Shown: positions 38,769-47,744 of the stretch, piece by piece
How the letters are laid out: each line of letters starts with the position of its first letter
Position numbering within the stretch: the stretch's first letter is position 1
Assembly (NCBI RefSeq): GCF_039544005.1
Contig: NZ_BAABKV010000001.1
Location: 1,426,001-1,490,000, forward strand
Source of the DNA: Kitasatospora paranensis
GTDB taxonomy: Bacteria > Actinomycetota > Actinomycetes > Streptomycetales > Streptomycetaceae
Reading direction: 5' to 3'
Length of the DNA: 64,000 nt
Program-made: the position numbers and the translations under genes
Notes under the pieces: generated by a model
The model's database searches: none
Told to the model about the DNA's origin: nothing
Seen by the model: the letters and a program-made list of their open reading frames with translations, nothing else

Positions 38769-39102
38769 GGGCGGGGACGTCCGGCGCGGGCCGTGACAGG
38801 CGGACCCTGCCGCCCTGCCCGTCCCGCGCATCTCCCACCGGTCCCGTCGTCGGGGCTCGCGAGAGGCGAGTCCGCGCCTGCCCCGCCGCGTCGGCGGGAC
38901 CCGGTCGTCACCCGGGGCACCCGTCGCGGCGGAGGGGCTGCCTGTCAGCGGACCGGGGTCGATGACCCGCCCGGGCCGGAGCCCTGCGCGGCGGGCGCTG
39001 ACTGTCGTGACCGTCCCGAGCAGTGTGCTGGAGCCCTGCGGGACCGTCAAGAACCGCGCGTACCCCGAGAGATCCGGTGACCGTCCGGTACGGGGCCGTG
39101 CC
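38769..39102. other. Gene-free stretch
   Basis: No frame here has convincing codon use or a recognisable domain on either strand. It separates the peptidyl-tRNA hydrolase stop from the leader-peptide region and may hold the promoter of the latter. Confidence 0.4.
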
Positions 39103-39687
39103 TCACGAGGTCGCGGTGTGGAGGCGCTGCTGCGCGCGGTCCGGGCCGCGGGCGACCAGCTCGCCGAGGCCGTCCGCGCAGCGGTCGAGGAGTGCCGGGA
39201 GCTGTTCCTGCTCGGCCGCCGTGAACTCCCCGAGGACGAAGTCGCCGGTGCTCCCGCCCTTCGGCGGCCGGCCGATGCCGAGCCGCAGCCGCAGGTAGCG
39301 ACGCGTCCCGAGAGCAGCGTTCACCGAGTGCGCGCCCTTGTGCCCGGCCGGACCTCCGCCGCGCTTCAGCCGGACGACACCGAACGGGAAGTCCAGGTCG
39401 TCCTGCGCGACCACCAGGCGCTCGACCGGGATGCCGTACGCGCGCAGCGCGGCGGCGACGGGCCGGCCCGACAGGTTGATGAACCAGAGCGGCTTGACCA
39501 GGACGACCGGCCGGCCCGCGAGCTCGATCTCCGCGACCCGGTAGCGGAGGCCCCGCCGCCGGAACGTCGCTCCGTACCGCGCGGCGAGGCGGTCGACCAG
39601 GAGGAACCCGGCGTTGTGCCGCGTCCGGCGGAACCGCGGCCCCGGATTCCCGAGCCCGGCCACCAGCCAGCGCTCATCGGACTGCAT
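39103..39687 (-). CDS. pth: Peptidyl-tRNA hydrolase
   Basis: A 194-residue Pth that frees tRNA from peptidyl-tRNA dropped by ribosomes. The family motifs are all present: GLGNPGPRFRRTRHNAGF with the catalytic His (about residue 24), FINLSG, VVAQDDLDFPFGVVRLKRGG with the catalytic Asp, and GHKGAHSVNAALGTRRYLRLRLGIGRP-type segment (here GHKGAHSVNAALG). It stands alone, away from the usual rplY-pth context, so it could be a second, paralogous copy. ATG 39687; no clear Shine-Dalgarno. Confidence 0.9.
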   Translation of the reverse strand: MQSDERWLVAGLGNPGPRFRRTRHNAGFLLVDRLAARYGATFRRRGLRYRVAEIELAGRPVVLVKPLWFINLSGRPVAAALRAYGIPVERLVVAQDDLDFPFGVVRLKRGGGPAGHKGAHSVNAALGTRRYLRLRLGIGRPPKGGSTGDFVLGEFTAAEQEQLPALLDRCADGLGELVARGPDRAQQRLHTATS

Positions 39688-40045
39688 TCCTCGGCCCCCG
39701 GGGTCGTGCTGGACGCCGGCTCACGGTGCGGCCGGCCGGAGATCATTCTGCTCCCCGGTCAGCGGCCCTGCGCAGCGGGCTCCCCGCCGCACGGGCGCGT
39801 CGGGCCCGCGGCCGATCCGGGTCGGGAGGCGCCGCCCGCGCCGCGATGGGCGGTCCGGTGTGCGCGGCGGCACACGATCCGCGCCCCGAAAGCCCCGACC
39901 CGACCCGCACACCCCCGCCGACCTGCCACGATCCGGCGCAGCGGGCAGCCTCGGGCAGCGGGGAGGGCAGGCCCGGCCGGCGGGCGGAGCCGGTCGGCCG
40001 GGGTGCGACTGGCGCGGACGGGGCTCGGACAGGCAGGGTGGTGTC
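39688..40045. other. Gene-free stretch
   Basis: Very GC-rich divergent intergenic region between pth and the hypothetical gene at 40046. I see no RNA gene, palindrome or promoter that I can support. Confidence 0.4.
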
Positions 40046-40449
40046 ATGTCCGAACGCCGCAACCGCCGCCGCCTGCACGCACGCGCCCGTGCCCTCGGGG
40101 TCCCCGTCGAGCAGGTCCCCCGCAGGGGCACCCGGGACGAGCGGCCCGGCCGATCGCTCTCCGCCCCCTCCTGGGACGGGCCGCGGTGGCGCGACACCGA
40201 GACCCCGGACCGGGACCTGCCGGACCTCCGGGACGACCTCGGCCACCCGGGCGATGTCGACCACCCGGGCCACTTGGAGGACGTTCGCGGGCGGTACGAC
40301 CGCCGGGACCGGGAGGGCTTCGGCCCCCGGCCGTCCCGGCGGGCCGGCTGCTGCGAGGTGGTCCTCACCCGCGAGGTGATGGATGGCGGGACGATCATCA
40401 TGCTCAGCACCCACAGCGCCGAGTGCCCGCTCTGGTCCTCCCCCTGTAG
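40046..40449 (+). CDS. Hypothetical protein, charged
   Basis: ATG 40046 opens a frame coding an Arg/Asp-rich polar protein (MSERRNRRRLHARARALGV start, LPDLRDDLGHPGDVDHPG middle) and a Cys-containing end (AGCCEVVLTREVMDGG, STHSAECPLW). In its own frame it stays open to 40807, overlapping an opposite gene by 186 bases, which is unlikely; one missing base in TCCTCCCCCTG would end it at TAG 40447-40449. I do not recognise the family. The start lacks a strong Shine-Dalgarno. Confidence 0.35.
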
Positions 40450-40557
40450 GACTCCCCCTTCGTCGACCGGCGCCGCCGGGCTTCGTCGCCCCCGGCCGCT
40501 GCGCCCCGTCCTGCGGGTGCGGGTCGCCGGGGGCGCACGGTGGGAGCGGGGCGTCGC

Positions 40558-40743
40558 TCAGGCCGACCGCTGGCGGGCCCAGCGGCGGGCGGTCACGGCG
40601 GCCGCCGCGTGGCAGGCGAGGCCGACGCCCGCGGCGACGAGCGGGATCCGGGTGCCCAGCCAGAGGTGGAGCAGCAGGCCCGCCGGGACCAGGACGGCGG
40701 CCGCCGTCCGGAGCGGGCGATCGGCCCGCGGTGCGGGGCTCAC
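40558..40743 (-). CDS. Small two-helix membrane protein
   Basis: A 61-residue protein with two hydrophobic helices, AAAVLVPAGLLLHLWLG and PLVAAGVGLACHAAAAVTA, and Arg-rich ends. No family recognised. GTG 40743 overlaps the stop of the upstream methyltransferase (GTGA), so both are in one operon and under the TetR-type operator at 41419-41459. Confidence 0.55.
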   Translation of the reverse strand: MSPAPRADRPLRTAAAVLVPAGLLLHLWLGTRIPLVAAGVGLACHAAAAVTARRWARQRSA

Positions 40744-41405
40744 GCGGCGCCCTGCGGCTTCACGCCGCGCACGTGGTGGATCCAGGGGCTCAGGTCACCG
40801 GTGGTGACCTCGTCGAACCCGGTCTGCCGGACGAGCGGCGCGATCAGCCGGACGGGGTTGTGCTCCATCGCTGGGCCGGTCAGGGCGCCGACCAGGTGGC
40901 GGGCCACCGGATGGGCGGGCGGCCGGAAGTCGGCGATCAGCAGGCGCCCGCCGGGGCGCAGCACCCGCAGCATCTCGGCGACGGCCCGTCCGCGGACGTC
41001 CGGCGGGAGGTGATGGATCATCAGGCTGCTGACCACCACGTCGTAGGTGTCGTCCGGGGCGTCGAGCCGTTCGGCGACGCCGTCCGCGTAGGTGCAGTGC
41101 GGGTGGCGGCCGGACAGCCGGCGGGCGTGGGCGAGGACGTCGGGTGACGGGTCGATGCCGCGGACCGTGCCGGCGGGGGTGACGGCGGCGGCCATGAAGC
41201 GGGTCAGGTAGCCGGTGCCGCAGCCGACGTCGAGGGCGTGGTCGCCGGGCCGGGCGCCGCTGAGTTCGGCGAGGCGGGCGAAGACGCGGCGGCGGCGCCC
41301 GGCGAAGAAGGCGGTGCCGAACGCCTCGTAGGCGCGTCCGTGGGTGAGGGTGATCCCGGCGGTGCGGTCGTCGGGCCTGCCGTGCAGAAAACGTGCGAGT
41401 TCCAT
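40740..41405 (-). CDS. SAM-dependent methyltransferase under TetR control
   Basis: A 221-residue class I methyltransferase. DHALDVGCGTGYLTRFM is the SAM-binding motif I, GIDPSPDVL motif II, VSSLMIHHLP and MLRVLRPGGRLLIADF motifs III-IV. The last part (HNPVRLIAPLVRQTGFDEV) fits UbiE/COQ5-like enzymes, but the acceptor is unknown. ATG 41405 has AAGG(T)G upstream; GTG 41414 is an alternative. It is divergent from a TetR gene, with two palindromes between the starts, so it is probably the regulator's main target, perhaps for detoxification. Confidence 0.85.
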   Translation of the reverse strand: MELARFLHGRPDDRTAGITLTHGRAYEAFGTAFFAGRRRRVFARLAELSGARPGDHALDVGCGTGYLTRFMAAAVTPAGTVRGIDPSPDVLAHARRLSGRHPHCTYADGVAERLDAPDDTYDVVVSSLMIHHLPPDVRGRAVAEMLRVLRPGGRLLIADFRPPAHPVARHLVGALTGPAMEHNPVRLIAPLVRQTGFDEVTTGDLSPWIHHVRGVKPQGAA

Positions 41406-41418
41406 GGCGCACACCTTT

Positions 41419-41459
41419 CTTAGTGGCGACTAAGTACCTTCAACTTAGTCGCCACTAAG
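41419..41459. promoter_or_regulatory. Double palindromic TetR operator
   Basis: CTTAGTGGCGACTAAG (41419-41434) and CTTAGTCGCCACTAAG (41444-41459) are each near-palindromic and mirror each other across nine bases. They fill the divergent promoter between the methyltransferase and the TetR gene. Confidence 0.8.
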
Positions 41460-41490
41460 AACGCGCGCAAGGCCCGTCTAGGATGGAGGG

Positions 41491-42126
41491 ATGGCCGAAC
41501 CCGCCCCCGCCGCGAAGCCCCGCAGGACCCGCCTCAGCGCGGCCGACCGCCAGGCGTCGATCCTGGCCGCGGCGACCGAGGTGTTCGCCGAATCGGGCTA
41601 CCAGCGCGGCAAGATGTCCGACGTCGCCCGGCGGGTGGGTGTCAGCGAGCCGGTGGTGTTCCAGAACTTCGGGTCCAAGTCCGCCGTCTTCGCGGCCGTG
41701 CTCGACCACGCGGCCGGGCAGATGACCGAGGAACTGACCCGGTGGGCGCAGGCCTGCCCGACGATCGGCGCCTGGCTGGCCGACCTGCTGGCGCCCGAGC
41801 ACCTGACCCGGGTGCACGCCCGCGGCACCCTCGGCGTGCTGTTCGCCGACGCCATGACGCTCACCGCCGAACCGGCCGTCCTGGAGGCGGCCCGCCGCGC
41901 CAACCGGTCCGTCGCGCGCACCCTCGCCGGCCTCCTGGACCAGGGCCTGCGCGACGGCAGCATCCGGGCGGACGTCGAACCCGAGGCCGGCGCCTGGTGG
42001 CTGATGTCGCTGCTCGCCTCGCAGGGCTTCCGCTTCTCGGTCGCCCCCGACCCGGCCGTACAGGAGGCCGCCCTCGGCGCCCTCACCCTGCGCCTGCTCA
42101 CCGGGCCCCCGCCGGACGGCGGCTGA
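41491..42126 (+). CDS. TetR-family transcriptional regulator
   Basis: A 211-residue TetR protein. The DNA-binding domain is residues 15-62: ILAAATEVFAESGYQRGKM, then DVARRVGVSEPVVFQNFGSK with the recognition helix. The C-terminal ligand domain ends ALTLRLLTGPPP. It lies opposite the methyltransferase with the twin CTTAGT-ACTAAG palindromes 32 bases before its ATG, which should serve both promoters. The ligand is unknown. It ends 10 bases from a convergent small gene. Confidence 0.9.
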   Translation: MAEPAPAAKPRRTRLSAADRQASILAAATEVFAESGYQRGKMSDVARRVGVSEPVVFQNFGSKSAVFAAVLDHAAGQMTEELTRWAQACPTIGAWLADLLAPEHLTRVHARGTLGVLFADAMTLTAEPAVLEAARRANRSVARTLAGLLDQGLRDGSIRADVEPEAGAWWLMSLLASQGFRFSVAPDPAVQEAALGALTLRLLTGPPPDGG

Positions 42127-42136
42127 ACGCAACGGC

Positions 42137-42417
42137 TCACAGACCTCGAATGGCCTCGCCCAGGTCAGGTCCGCAGGAGGCCCAGCAGATGATCGAACCG
42201 TCGATGTCGAGCTGCCCCATGAACCAGTCGCCGTCGGCCCTCACGAGGCAGAGGCCGTGGAAGGAGAGGACGACGTCAGGCCGGAGGGGGTGTAGTCGGC
42301 AAGGCCGCTCTCCTCGACGACGACGAGTCGTTCGAGGGAGAGCAGGGCCGCCTCGGAGTCCCCCGAAGCGGAGCGCACCCGCTCGATCGTCCACCCGTCG
42401 GGAAGGCCTGTGTCCAC
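42137..42417 (-). CDS. Small hypothetical protein (frame broken)
   Basis: Restored length is 93 residues: VDTGLPDGWTIERVRSASGD, then ALLSLERLVVVEESGLADYTP, then LRPDVVLSFHGLCLVRADGD and WFMGQLDIDGSIICWASCG to the end. The two halves are in different frames; the run of G at 42286-42290 (C on the coding strand) lacks one base. Codon use of both halves is consistent. I do not recognise the family; the beta-rich, Trp-containing end resembles small immunity-type or SMI1-like proteins only vaguely. GTG 42417 is the likely start. Confidence 0.5.
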
Positions 42418-42632
42418 TGCTGCATGATCACAGCGGATGGCCTTCCCCAGCCACTCGTTTACGGCGGCGCCCCGTACGGTCCGCCTCGTGGCGGACGGCG
42501 CACTCGTCGTATCTCGTGGGATCGTGTCGTGGGATCGACTCGTGGGCTCGTGCAGCCCATGCCGGCCACGGCTCCGGACGGCAGCGTACGCCGCCCCCGG
42601 CGGACCGGGCGCGGCGCACGGCAGGAGACCGG

Positions 42633-43763
42633 TCAGAACGCGACGATGCCCTCGCCGCCGACCGCACCGGGGACGGTCTGCGACCCCAGTGCGGTGAGTG
42701 AGCCGTCCCGGCCGACCCGGAACTCGTCGACGATGCCCTTGACCCCCGTCTGCACGTACAGGAACCGGCCGTCCGAGGAGGCCGCGGAGTCCACCGTGCC
42801 GGGGTCCGTGGGGGTGGTGCCCAGCAGCGTGAGGTCGCCGCGCTCGCCGACCCGGAAGGCGCTGAGCGTGGAGCTGCCCGCGTTCGAGGCGTACAGGAAT
42901 CCGCCGGCGGCGGTGACCCAGCAGGTGGCGGACTGGCCGGTGGCCACGGCCGCGGACTGGGTGGCCGTGCCATTGCGGTGGATCCGGACGGTCGCCACCG
43001 CGTTCGGGCCGGCCTGGGTGAGGAAGAGACCGCGGTCGCCACTGGTGACGAACCCGAACGGCACCGCGCCGGGCTGCGCGGTGACCACCGGGGCGTCGGC
43101 GGGTGCGCCGGTGCGGTGCAGGTCGAAGACGAGGATACTGCTGCCGTTGGCCTTGGTGGTCACCACCAGCTGCGAGCCGTCACCGGTGAAGCCCACCTGA
43201 CCGGGCGTGTTGACGAACTGCGGGGTGGCGTTCGGATCCAGCCCCAGGCTCCGGTGCCAGGCCGCCTCGGCCCGCAGGCGCCCGCCGGCGACGGTGAAGC
43301 CCTGGATCGAGCCGCCCTCCAGCGCGTTGAGCACGTAGACCACGTCGCCGTGCACCGCGACGCTGACCGGGAACCGTCCGCCCGACCGGACGACCTGCCG
43401 CCGCACCAGCCGGTCGCCGTCCACCGCGAAGACGGTGACGGTGTCACTGCCGGCGTTCACCGCGTACAGCAGGGCGTGGTGTGCGTCGTACGTCAGCGAT
43501 CCCTGCGAGGCGAGGTGGTCGGCGACGGAACCGTCCAGCACGCCCCCGAGGCCGCCGGTGTCGTAGCTGCGGGCCGGCGCGAGCCGCCCGTCCTCGCCGC
43601 GATGGTAGGCGACCACCTGGTTGCCCGCGGGATTGTCGGTCTGGACGAACACGGCGTGGTGGCCGCCGGCATCGCCGGTGGTGGCGGAGACGGCCGGGGC
43701 GGAGACGGCTGATGCGGCGAGAGCGGTCGCGACGGCGATGCCGAGGCGGGTGATCCTCTGCAC
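42633..43763 (-). CDS. Secreted beta-propeller protein, lactonase (YkgB/Pgl-like) family
   Basis: A 376-residue protein with a signal peptide (RITRLGIAVATALAASAVSA, cleavage near APAVSA). The rest consists of seven-bladed-propeller repeats such as LLYAVNAGSDTVTVFAVDG, VVYVLNALEGGSIQGFTV, FLYASNAGSSTLSAFRVGE and FLYVQTGVKGIVDEFRVG, as in the lactonase family (PF10282 type). 6-phosphogluconolactonase is cytoplasmic in that family; an exported member is more likely a surface or scaffold protein. AGGAGG nine bases before GTG 43763 decides the start. Confidence 0.8.
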   Translation of the reverse strand: MQRITRLGIAVATALAASAVSAPAVSATTGDAGGHHAVFVQTDNPAGNQVVAYHRGEDGRLAPARSYDTGGLGGVLDGSVADHLASQGSLTYDAHHALLYAVNAGSDTVTVFAVDGDRLVRRQVVRSGGRFPVSVAVHGDVVYVLNALEGGSIQGFTVAGGRLRAEAAWHRSLGLDPNATPQFVNTPGQVGFTGDGSQLVVTTKANGSSILVFDLHRTGAPADAPVVTAQPGAVPFGFVTSGDRGLFLTQAGPNAVATVRIHRNGTATQSAAVATGQSATCWVTAAGGFLYASNAGSSTLSAFRVGERGDLTLLGTTPTDPGTVDSAASSDGRFLYVQTGVKGIVDEFRVGRDGSLTALGSQTVPGAVGGEGIVAF

Positions 43764-44000
43764 GATGGGTTTCCTCCTGGGAACCGGGGCTGCGTCCGGT
43801 CCGGATGGCCGGGCCCTGGATCGGTGCCACGGGAGCGGCTCGGCGTCACATCCGGGCGGTCGATGACATGGCCTGACGTGCGGGCGCCGCAGCGCCCGCT
43901 CCCGGCAGAGGGAGCAGGCCAGCACCCGCAGGGCGCAGCATATGTGACGTTATGTCTGAATTGCGGGAGGCTCGGTGCCGTCCTGCGGAGGTCCGGGCCG

Positions 44001-45542
44001 TCAGCCGTCGCGCAGCGCGGTCTCCTCGCGGTCGAGGTCGTACTGGAGGGTGCGGCGGGTGGTGTCGCTGATCCGGTGCTCGTCGTAGAGGCGCAGCAGC
44101 TCGGTGTTCTGGACGGCGATGACGTCCTGGCGCAGCTGCCGGTAGGCGCCGGCCAGGGTGCCGGTGCCCGATTCGGCGGTGTCGGCGAGGCGGGTGGTGA
44201 GACCCTGGCGGGCGAGCGCGAGGGCCGCCTCGGGGAAGGTCTCCAGCCCGGCGAGCCGGTCGAGGTGGGCCAGGCCGGCCCGGTCGAGGGCGGCGCGGGC
44301 GTCGTTCTCCTCCCGGGCGGTGTGCTCCGGTTCGAGGGCGAGACCGGAGCGGTCCACGACGGCGGAGAGGCTGAACCCCTGGACGACCAGGGTGAGGACG
44401 ACCACCGCGGTGGTGAGCACCAGCACCAGCGGGCGCCCCGGCAGCCCGGCGCCGTCCTCGGTCACCAGCGGGATGGACAGGGCCGCGGCGAGCGGCATCA
44501 CCCCGCGGGTACCGGCCCAGGTGACCACCGTGGCGATCCGCCAGGAGGAGAGGCCGCGCTCGGGCCGGACGGCGGCGGACATCGGCAGCACCCAGAGGAC
44601 GCGCAGGGCGATCAGCACCACCGCCACGGCCAGTGCCTGGAGCGGCCACCGCCCGCTGCCGGCGGGGAGGTCGCGCACCAGGGTGGGCAGTTCGAGGCCG
44701 ATGATGCCGAAGACGACGCTCTCCAGCAGGAAGACGACCACCGCGTACACGGCGGACAGCTGGAGCCGGATCGCCGCGTCGGAGAGGCGGTGGCCGGACC
44801 GGCCGAGGACGACCCCGGCGACGACCACCGCGGTGACGCCGGAGGCGTGCACGGACTCCGCGAGGACGTAGGCGGCATACGGGGTGACCAGGGCGATCAC
44901 CGTCTCCAGCACCGGGTCCGCGGTGTGCCTGCGGATCAGCCGGACGGCGGCCGCGAGCACGGCGCCGACGACGGCGCCTCCGCCCGCCAGGAGGACGAAG
45001 TCTCCCACGGCGAACTGCCAGGAGACGGCGCCCGAGGCCACCGCGACGGCGACCGCGACCTTGAACAGCACCAGCGAGGTGGCGTCGTTGAACAGGCTCT
45101 CGGCCTGGACGAGGACCTGCACCTTGCCCGGCAGGGCGAGCCGCCGGCCCAGCGCTGTCACCGCGACCGGGTCGGTACTGGCGAGCACCGCGCCGAGGAC
45201 GAAGGCCATCGGGGCGGACAGCGGGGTGATCGCGACCGCAAGCGCGCCGATCGCCGCGGCCGAAGCCAGCACGAGCCCGAGCGCGAGGACGGTGACGGGC
45301 CGCCAGACCGTGCGCAGGTCGCGCAGGGACAGCTCCTCGGCGGAGGCGTACAGCAGCGGCGGCAGCACGACGAGCGAGATGGCCTGCGGGGGGATGTCCG
45401 GCGTGGGGGCGCCGGGGACGAGGGCGACCAGGACACCGGCCAGGACGAGCACCGACGGCGCCGGGATCCGCAGCCTGCGGGCGAAGGTCGCCACCGCCGT
45501 CGCGAGGACGACCAGGAAGAGGACGGTACCCACCGCGCGCAT
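44001..45542 (-). CDS. CPA1-family Na+/H+ antiporter
   Basis: A 513-residue membrane protein with about twelve helices. ASTDPVAVTALGRRL and QAESLFNDATSLVLF carry the paired ion-binding acids of the NhaP/NHE family, and TWAGTRGVMPLAAALSIPL is the conserved Arg-containing helix. The C-terminal 110 residues (EENDARAALDRAGLAHLDRL onwards) are a cytoplasmic helical tail. It should exchange protons for Na+ or K+ across the membrane. GGAGG six bases before ATG 45542 decides the start against a long upstream extension. Confidence 0.9.
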   Translation of the reverse strand: MRAVGTVLFLVVLATAVATFARRLRIPAPSVLVLAGVLVALVPGAPTPDIPPQAISLVVLPPLLYASAEELSLRDLRTVWRPVTVLALGLVLASAAAIGALAVAITPLSAPMAFVLGAVLASTDPVAVTALGRRLALPGKVQVLVQAESLFNDATSLVLFKVAVAVAVASGAVSWQFAVGDFVLLAGGGAVVGAVLAAAVRLIRRHTADPVLETVIALVTPYAAYVLAESVHASGVTAVVVAGVVLGRSGHRLSDAAIRLQLSAVYAVVVFLLESVVFGIIGLELPTLVRDLPAGSGRWPLQALAVAVVLIALRVLWVLPMSAAVRPERGLSSWRIATVVTWAGTRGVMPLAAALSIPLVTEDGAGLPGRPLVLVLTTAVVVLTLVVQGFSLSAVVDRSGLALEPEHTAREENDARAALDRAGLAHLDRLAGLETFPEAALALARQGLTTRLADTAESGTGTLAGAYRQLRQDVIAVQNTELLRLYDEHRISDTTRRTLQYDLDREETALRDG

Positions 45543-45699
45543 CAGAGACCTCCGGCACTGACCGGGCTGCCGCGGCGGTTCGCCGCGTTCCGTCCCCGGG
45601 CCGACCAGACTTCCCGGCACACCGGGGTCAACCCTAGCCTGCGGCGCCATGGGTGTCCGGCCGCGCCGTGCGTCGGACGAAGGGGGACAGCCGTGCGCG

Positions 45700-46461
45700 T
45701 CAGGCGAGGGGGAGCAGCAGGATCGGGTCGGTGGTGGGGATGGGCGACCCGGCGGCCGGTTCGAGGGTGAGGCCGATGCCACGGGCGCCGTGGACGGGCG
45801 CGTCCAGGATCAGCGAGCCGTCGGGGCCGTGGAGCAGCCCGGCGGGGCGGGCGGCCCCGCCGTCGTCGAGCCACAGCTCGTAGGCCTTGCCGGCGGGCAG
45901 GGCCGGCAGGTCGGTGGCCAGGAAGGCGGCGCGGTCCCGGCTCGCGGACCAGACCGCGGTGCCGGTGCCGGTACCGCCCGCCGCCCGGGTGGTGGCCGTC
46001 CGTACGTCGGGGGCGGTGAGCAGGGCCGCGAACTCGGACAGTTCGGTGTGCAGCCGCACGGACTCGGTGCGGGCGTGCTGGGCCCGGTCGTACTGGCGGA
46101 CGGCGACAGCGCCGGAGACGACGGCGAGGGCCAGGCAGGCCGCGAGCACCAGCCGTCCGGGGCGCCGGAGGGCGCGGGCGAACCGGCCGGGCCGGGGCTC
46201 CGGCCCGGGGCCGGCCGGGCGGGCCGGCGGGAACGGGCGGATCCGGGTGACGGCGGCCATGGCCCGCTCCTCCGCACCCGCCGGCGGGTCGGCCGCCTCG
46301 GCGCAGCCCAGCCGGGCCAGCGCGGCCCGGAACCCGGCGACCTCGAGGCGGCAGGTCGCGCAGAGCGCCAGGTGCCGTTCGAAGGCGGCCCGCTCCGGCT
46401 CCGTCAGTGCGTGTGCGGCATAGGCGCCGGACAGGGCGTGCACGTCGGCCGGGTCGGTCAT
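45700..46461 (-). CDS. rskA: Anti-sigma-K factor, RskA-like
   Basis: A 253-residue anti-sigma factor. The N-terminal zinc-binding anti-sigma domain has HLALCATC (HxxxCxxC); one membrane helix follows (LVLAACLALAVVSGAVAV, about residue 110), then an extracytoplasmic RskA domain (AVWSASRDRAAFLATDLPAL, AYELWLDDGG, IGLTLEPAAGSP). It binds and inhibits the sigma factor encoded just upstream, with which it shares a four-base ATGA overlap; regulated proteolysis would release sigma. Confidence 0.9.
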   Translation of the reverse strand: MTDPADVHALSGAYAAHALTEPERAAFERHLALCATCRLEVAGFRAALARLGCAEAADPPAGAEERAMAAVTRIRPFPPARPAGPGPEPRPGRFARALRRPGRLVLAACLALAVVSGAVAVRQYDRAQHARTESVRLHTELSEFAALLTAPDVRTATTRAAGGTGTGTAVWSASRDRAAFLATDLPALPAGKAYELWLDDGGAARPAGLLHGPDGSLILDAPVHGARGIGLTLEPAAGSPIPTTDPILLLPLA

Positions 46462-47042
46462 GGCTCCACCCCCAGGCAGTCGCGCAGCCGGATCAGGCCG
46501 TCGCGCATCCGGGTCTTGACGGTGCTCAGGGGCGCGTCCAGCATGTCGGCGACCTCCTGGTAGGTGAGCCCGCGGTAGTAGGCGAGTGTGAGGGACTGGC
46601 GCTGCAGGTCGCTGAGCGCCTGCAGGCAGTGCCGCACCCGTTCGCGGTCGAGGCGGTCCTCGACCTGCTCGGCGACCTGGTCGAAGGCCGTGGTGTGGGC
46701 CTGGGCCGCGGCGCGTTCCTCGCGCTGCACGGTGTTCTGCACCAGTCGCACCCGGTCCACCGCGCGGTGGTGGGCCATGGTCATCACCCACGGGACGACG
46801 CCGCCGCGCTCCGGCCGGTACTGGGCGGCCCGGCGCCAGACGTCGAGCATCACATCCTGGGCCACCTCCTCCGACTGGGCGGGGTCGCGCAGGACCCGCC
46901 GTACCAGCCCGAACACGGGCCCGGCCAGGGCCCGGTACACCTGCTGGTAGGCGTCGTGGTCGCCGACGGCCACCTTGGCCACCAGCTCGGCCAGCTCTTC
47001 GCGGTCGAACGGGGTGCCGGACGTCCGACAGACCTGATTCAC
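46458..47042 (-). CDS. sigK: ECF RNA polymerase sigma factor, SigK-like
   Basis: A 194-residue ECF sigma factor. Region 2: VYRALAGPVFGLVRRVL, EEVAQDVMLDVWRRA and VVPWVMTMAHHRAVDRVR; region 4: LQRQSLTLAYYRGLTYQEVA and APLSTVKTRMRDGLIRLRDC. The RskA-type anti-sigma gene next to it identifies the SigK group, which in mycobacteria controls fasciclin-domain antigens. GTG 47042 has GGAGGAG about ten bases upstream; a longer in-frame extension to 47276 is out of family size. A promoter-like element at 47116-47143 matches one before the fasciclin gene, so autoregulation is likely. Confidence 0.85.
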   Translation of the reverse strand: MNQVCRTSGTPFDREELAELVAKVAVGDHDAYQQVYRALAGPVFGLVRRVLRDPAQSEEVAQDVMLDVWRRAAQYRPERGGVVPWVMTMAHHRAVDRVRLVQNTVQREERAAAQAHTTAFDQVAEQVEDRLDRERVRHCLQALSDLQRQSLTLAYYRGLTYQEVADMLDAPLSTVKTRMRDGLIRLRDCLGVEP

Positions 47043-47115
47043 CAAGGGAGACTCCTCCGTACCCGCCGACTCACCCGCGTCGTGGCGTGACGTCGGCACG
47101 ACGTCCCTACCTGGT

Positions 47116-47143
47116 GTTCGGCGCCGGGCCCGGTCCGGACGGG
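47116..47143 (-). promoter_or_regulatory. Candidate SigK-dependent promoter of sigK-rskA
   Basis: On the minus strand CCCGTCC (47143-47137), 15 bases and CCGAAC (47121-47116) resemble -35 CCATCC and -10 CCGAA of mycobacterial SigK promoters. It lies about 75 bases before GTG 47042 and matches 24 of 28 bases of the element at 57601-57628. Confidence 0.6.
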
Positions 47144-47369
47144 TGCGGGATCGTTCCGACTCGGCGCCCGCTCCGCCGTCGGCACGTGGCCGGTCGGTGT
47201 TCGGGCGTCCGATTGTCGAATATTTGACCGATATTTCCTCCAGTCCCTCGTGCCTTCGTGGACGAATCAAGGTCATGGAAAACCACCCGGCCGGACGGGC
47301 CGCAGCGGAACTCCCTTCCGTGGAAGGCCCGGTCGAGCCGACGGACCATCAGGAAGGAGGTGCAGGGCG

Positions 47370-47744
47370 ATGCGCACCACGCGAACCAAGCGGTCGCTGG
47401 CAGTCGCTGCGACCTGCGTGATGCTCGGGGGCGGCGCGGCCGTGGCCACCTCGGCCGCAACGGCCTCGGCCACCACCACCGCGAGCGTGTCCTCGGTCTC
47501 GCACGACAAGGACTGCCGCTGGTACCCGGCGCACTGGGAGAACACGTGGGTCGGCGGGCACTGGCAGAAGGTCTGGCACGCCGGTTACTGGCACAACGAC
47601 TGGCACCCGGGCTGGTGGGACTCCCACCACCACTGGCACCACGGCTACTGGCACAAGACCTGGCACAAGGCCGGCTGGGACAACAAGTGGATCCCGGCCC
47701 ACTGGGATCGGGTCTGGGTTCCGGCGGGCTGGTACTGCCGCTGA
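47370..47744 (+). CDS. Secreted Trp/His-rich repeat protein
   Basis: A 124-residue protein. Residues 1-38 are a signal peptide (TKRSLAVAATCVMLGGGAAV, then ATASA). The mature part is made of short repeats with W at every third to fourth position: WVGGHWQKVW, WHAGYWHNDW, WHPGWW, WHHGYWHKTW, WKAGW-like and WVPAGWYC. It contains about 20 Trp and 12 His, and one Cys near each end. It resembles WxxGxW-repeat proteins in spacing, but I know no function. Metal, heme or cell-wall binding is possible. AGGAAGGAGG precedes ATG 47370. It is divergent from sigK. Confidence 0.75.
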   Translation: MRTTRTKRSLAVAATCVMLGGGAAVATSAATASATTTASVSSVSHDKDCRWYPAHWENTWVGGHWQKVWHAGYWHNDWHPGWWDSHHHWHHGYWHKTWHKAGWDNKWIPAHWDRVWVPAGWYCR

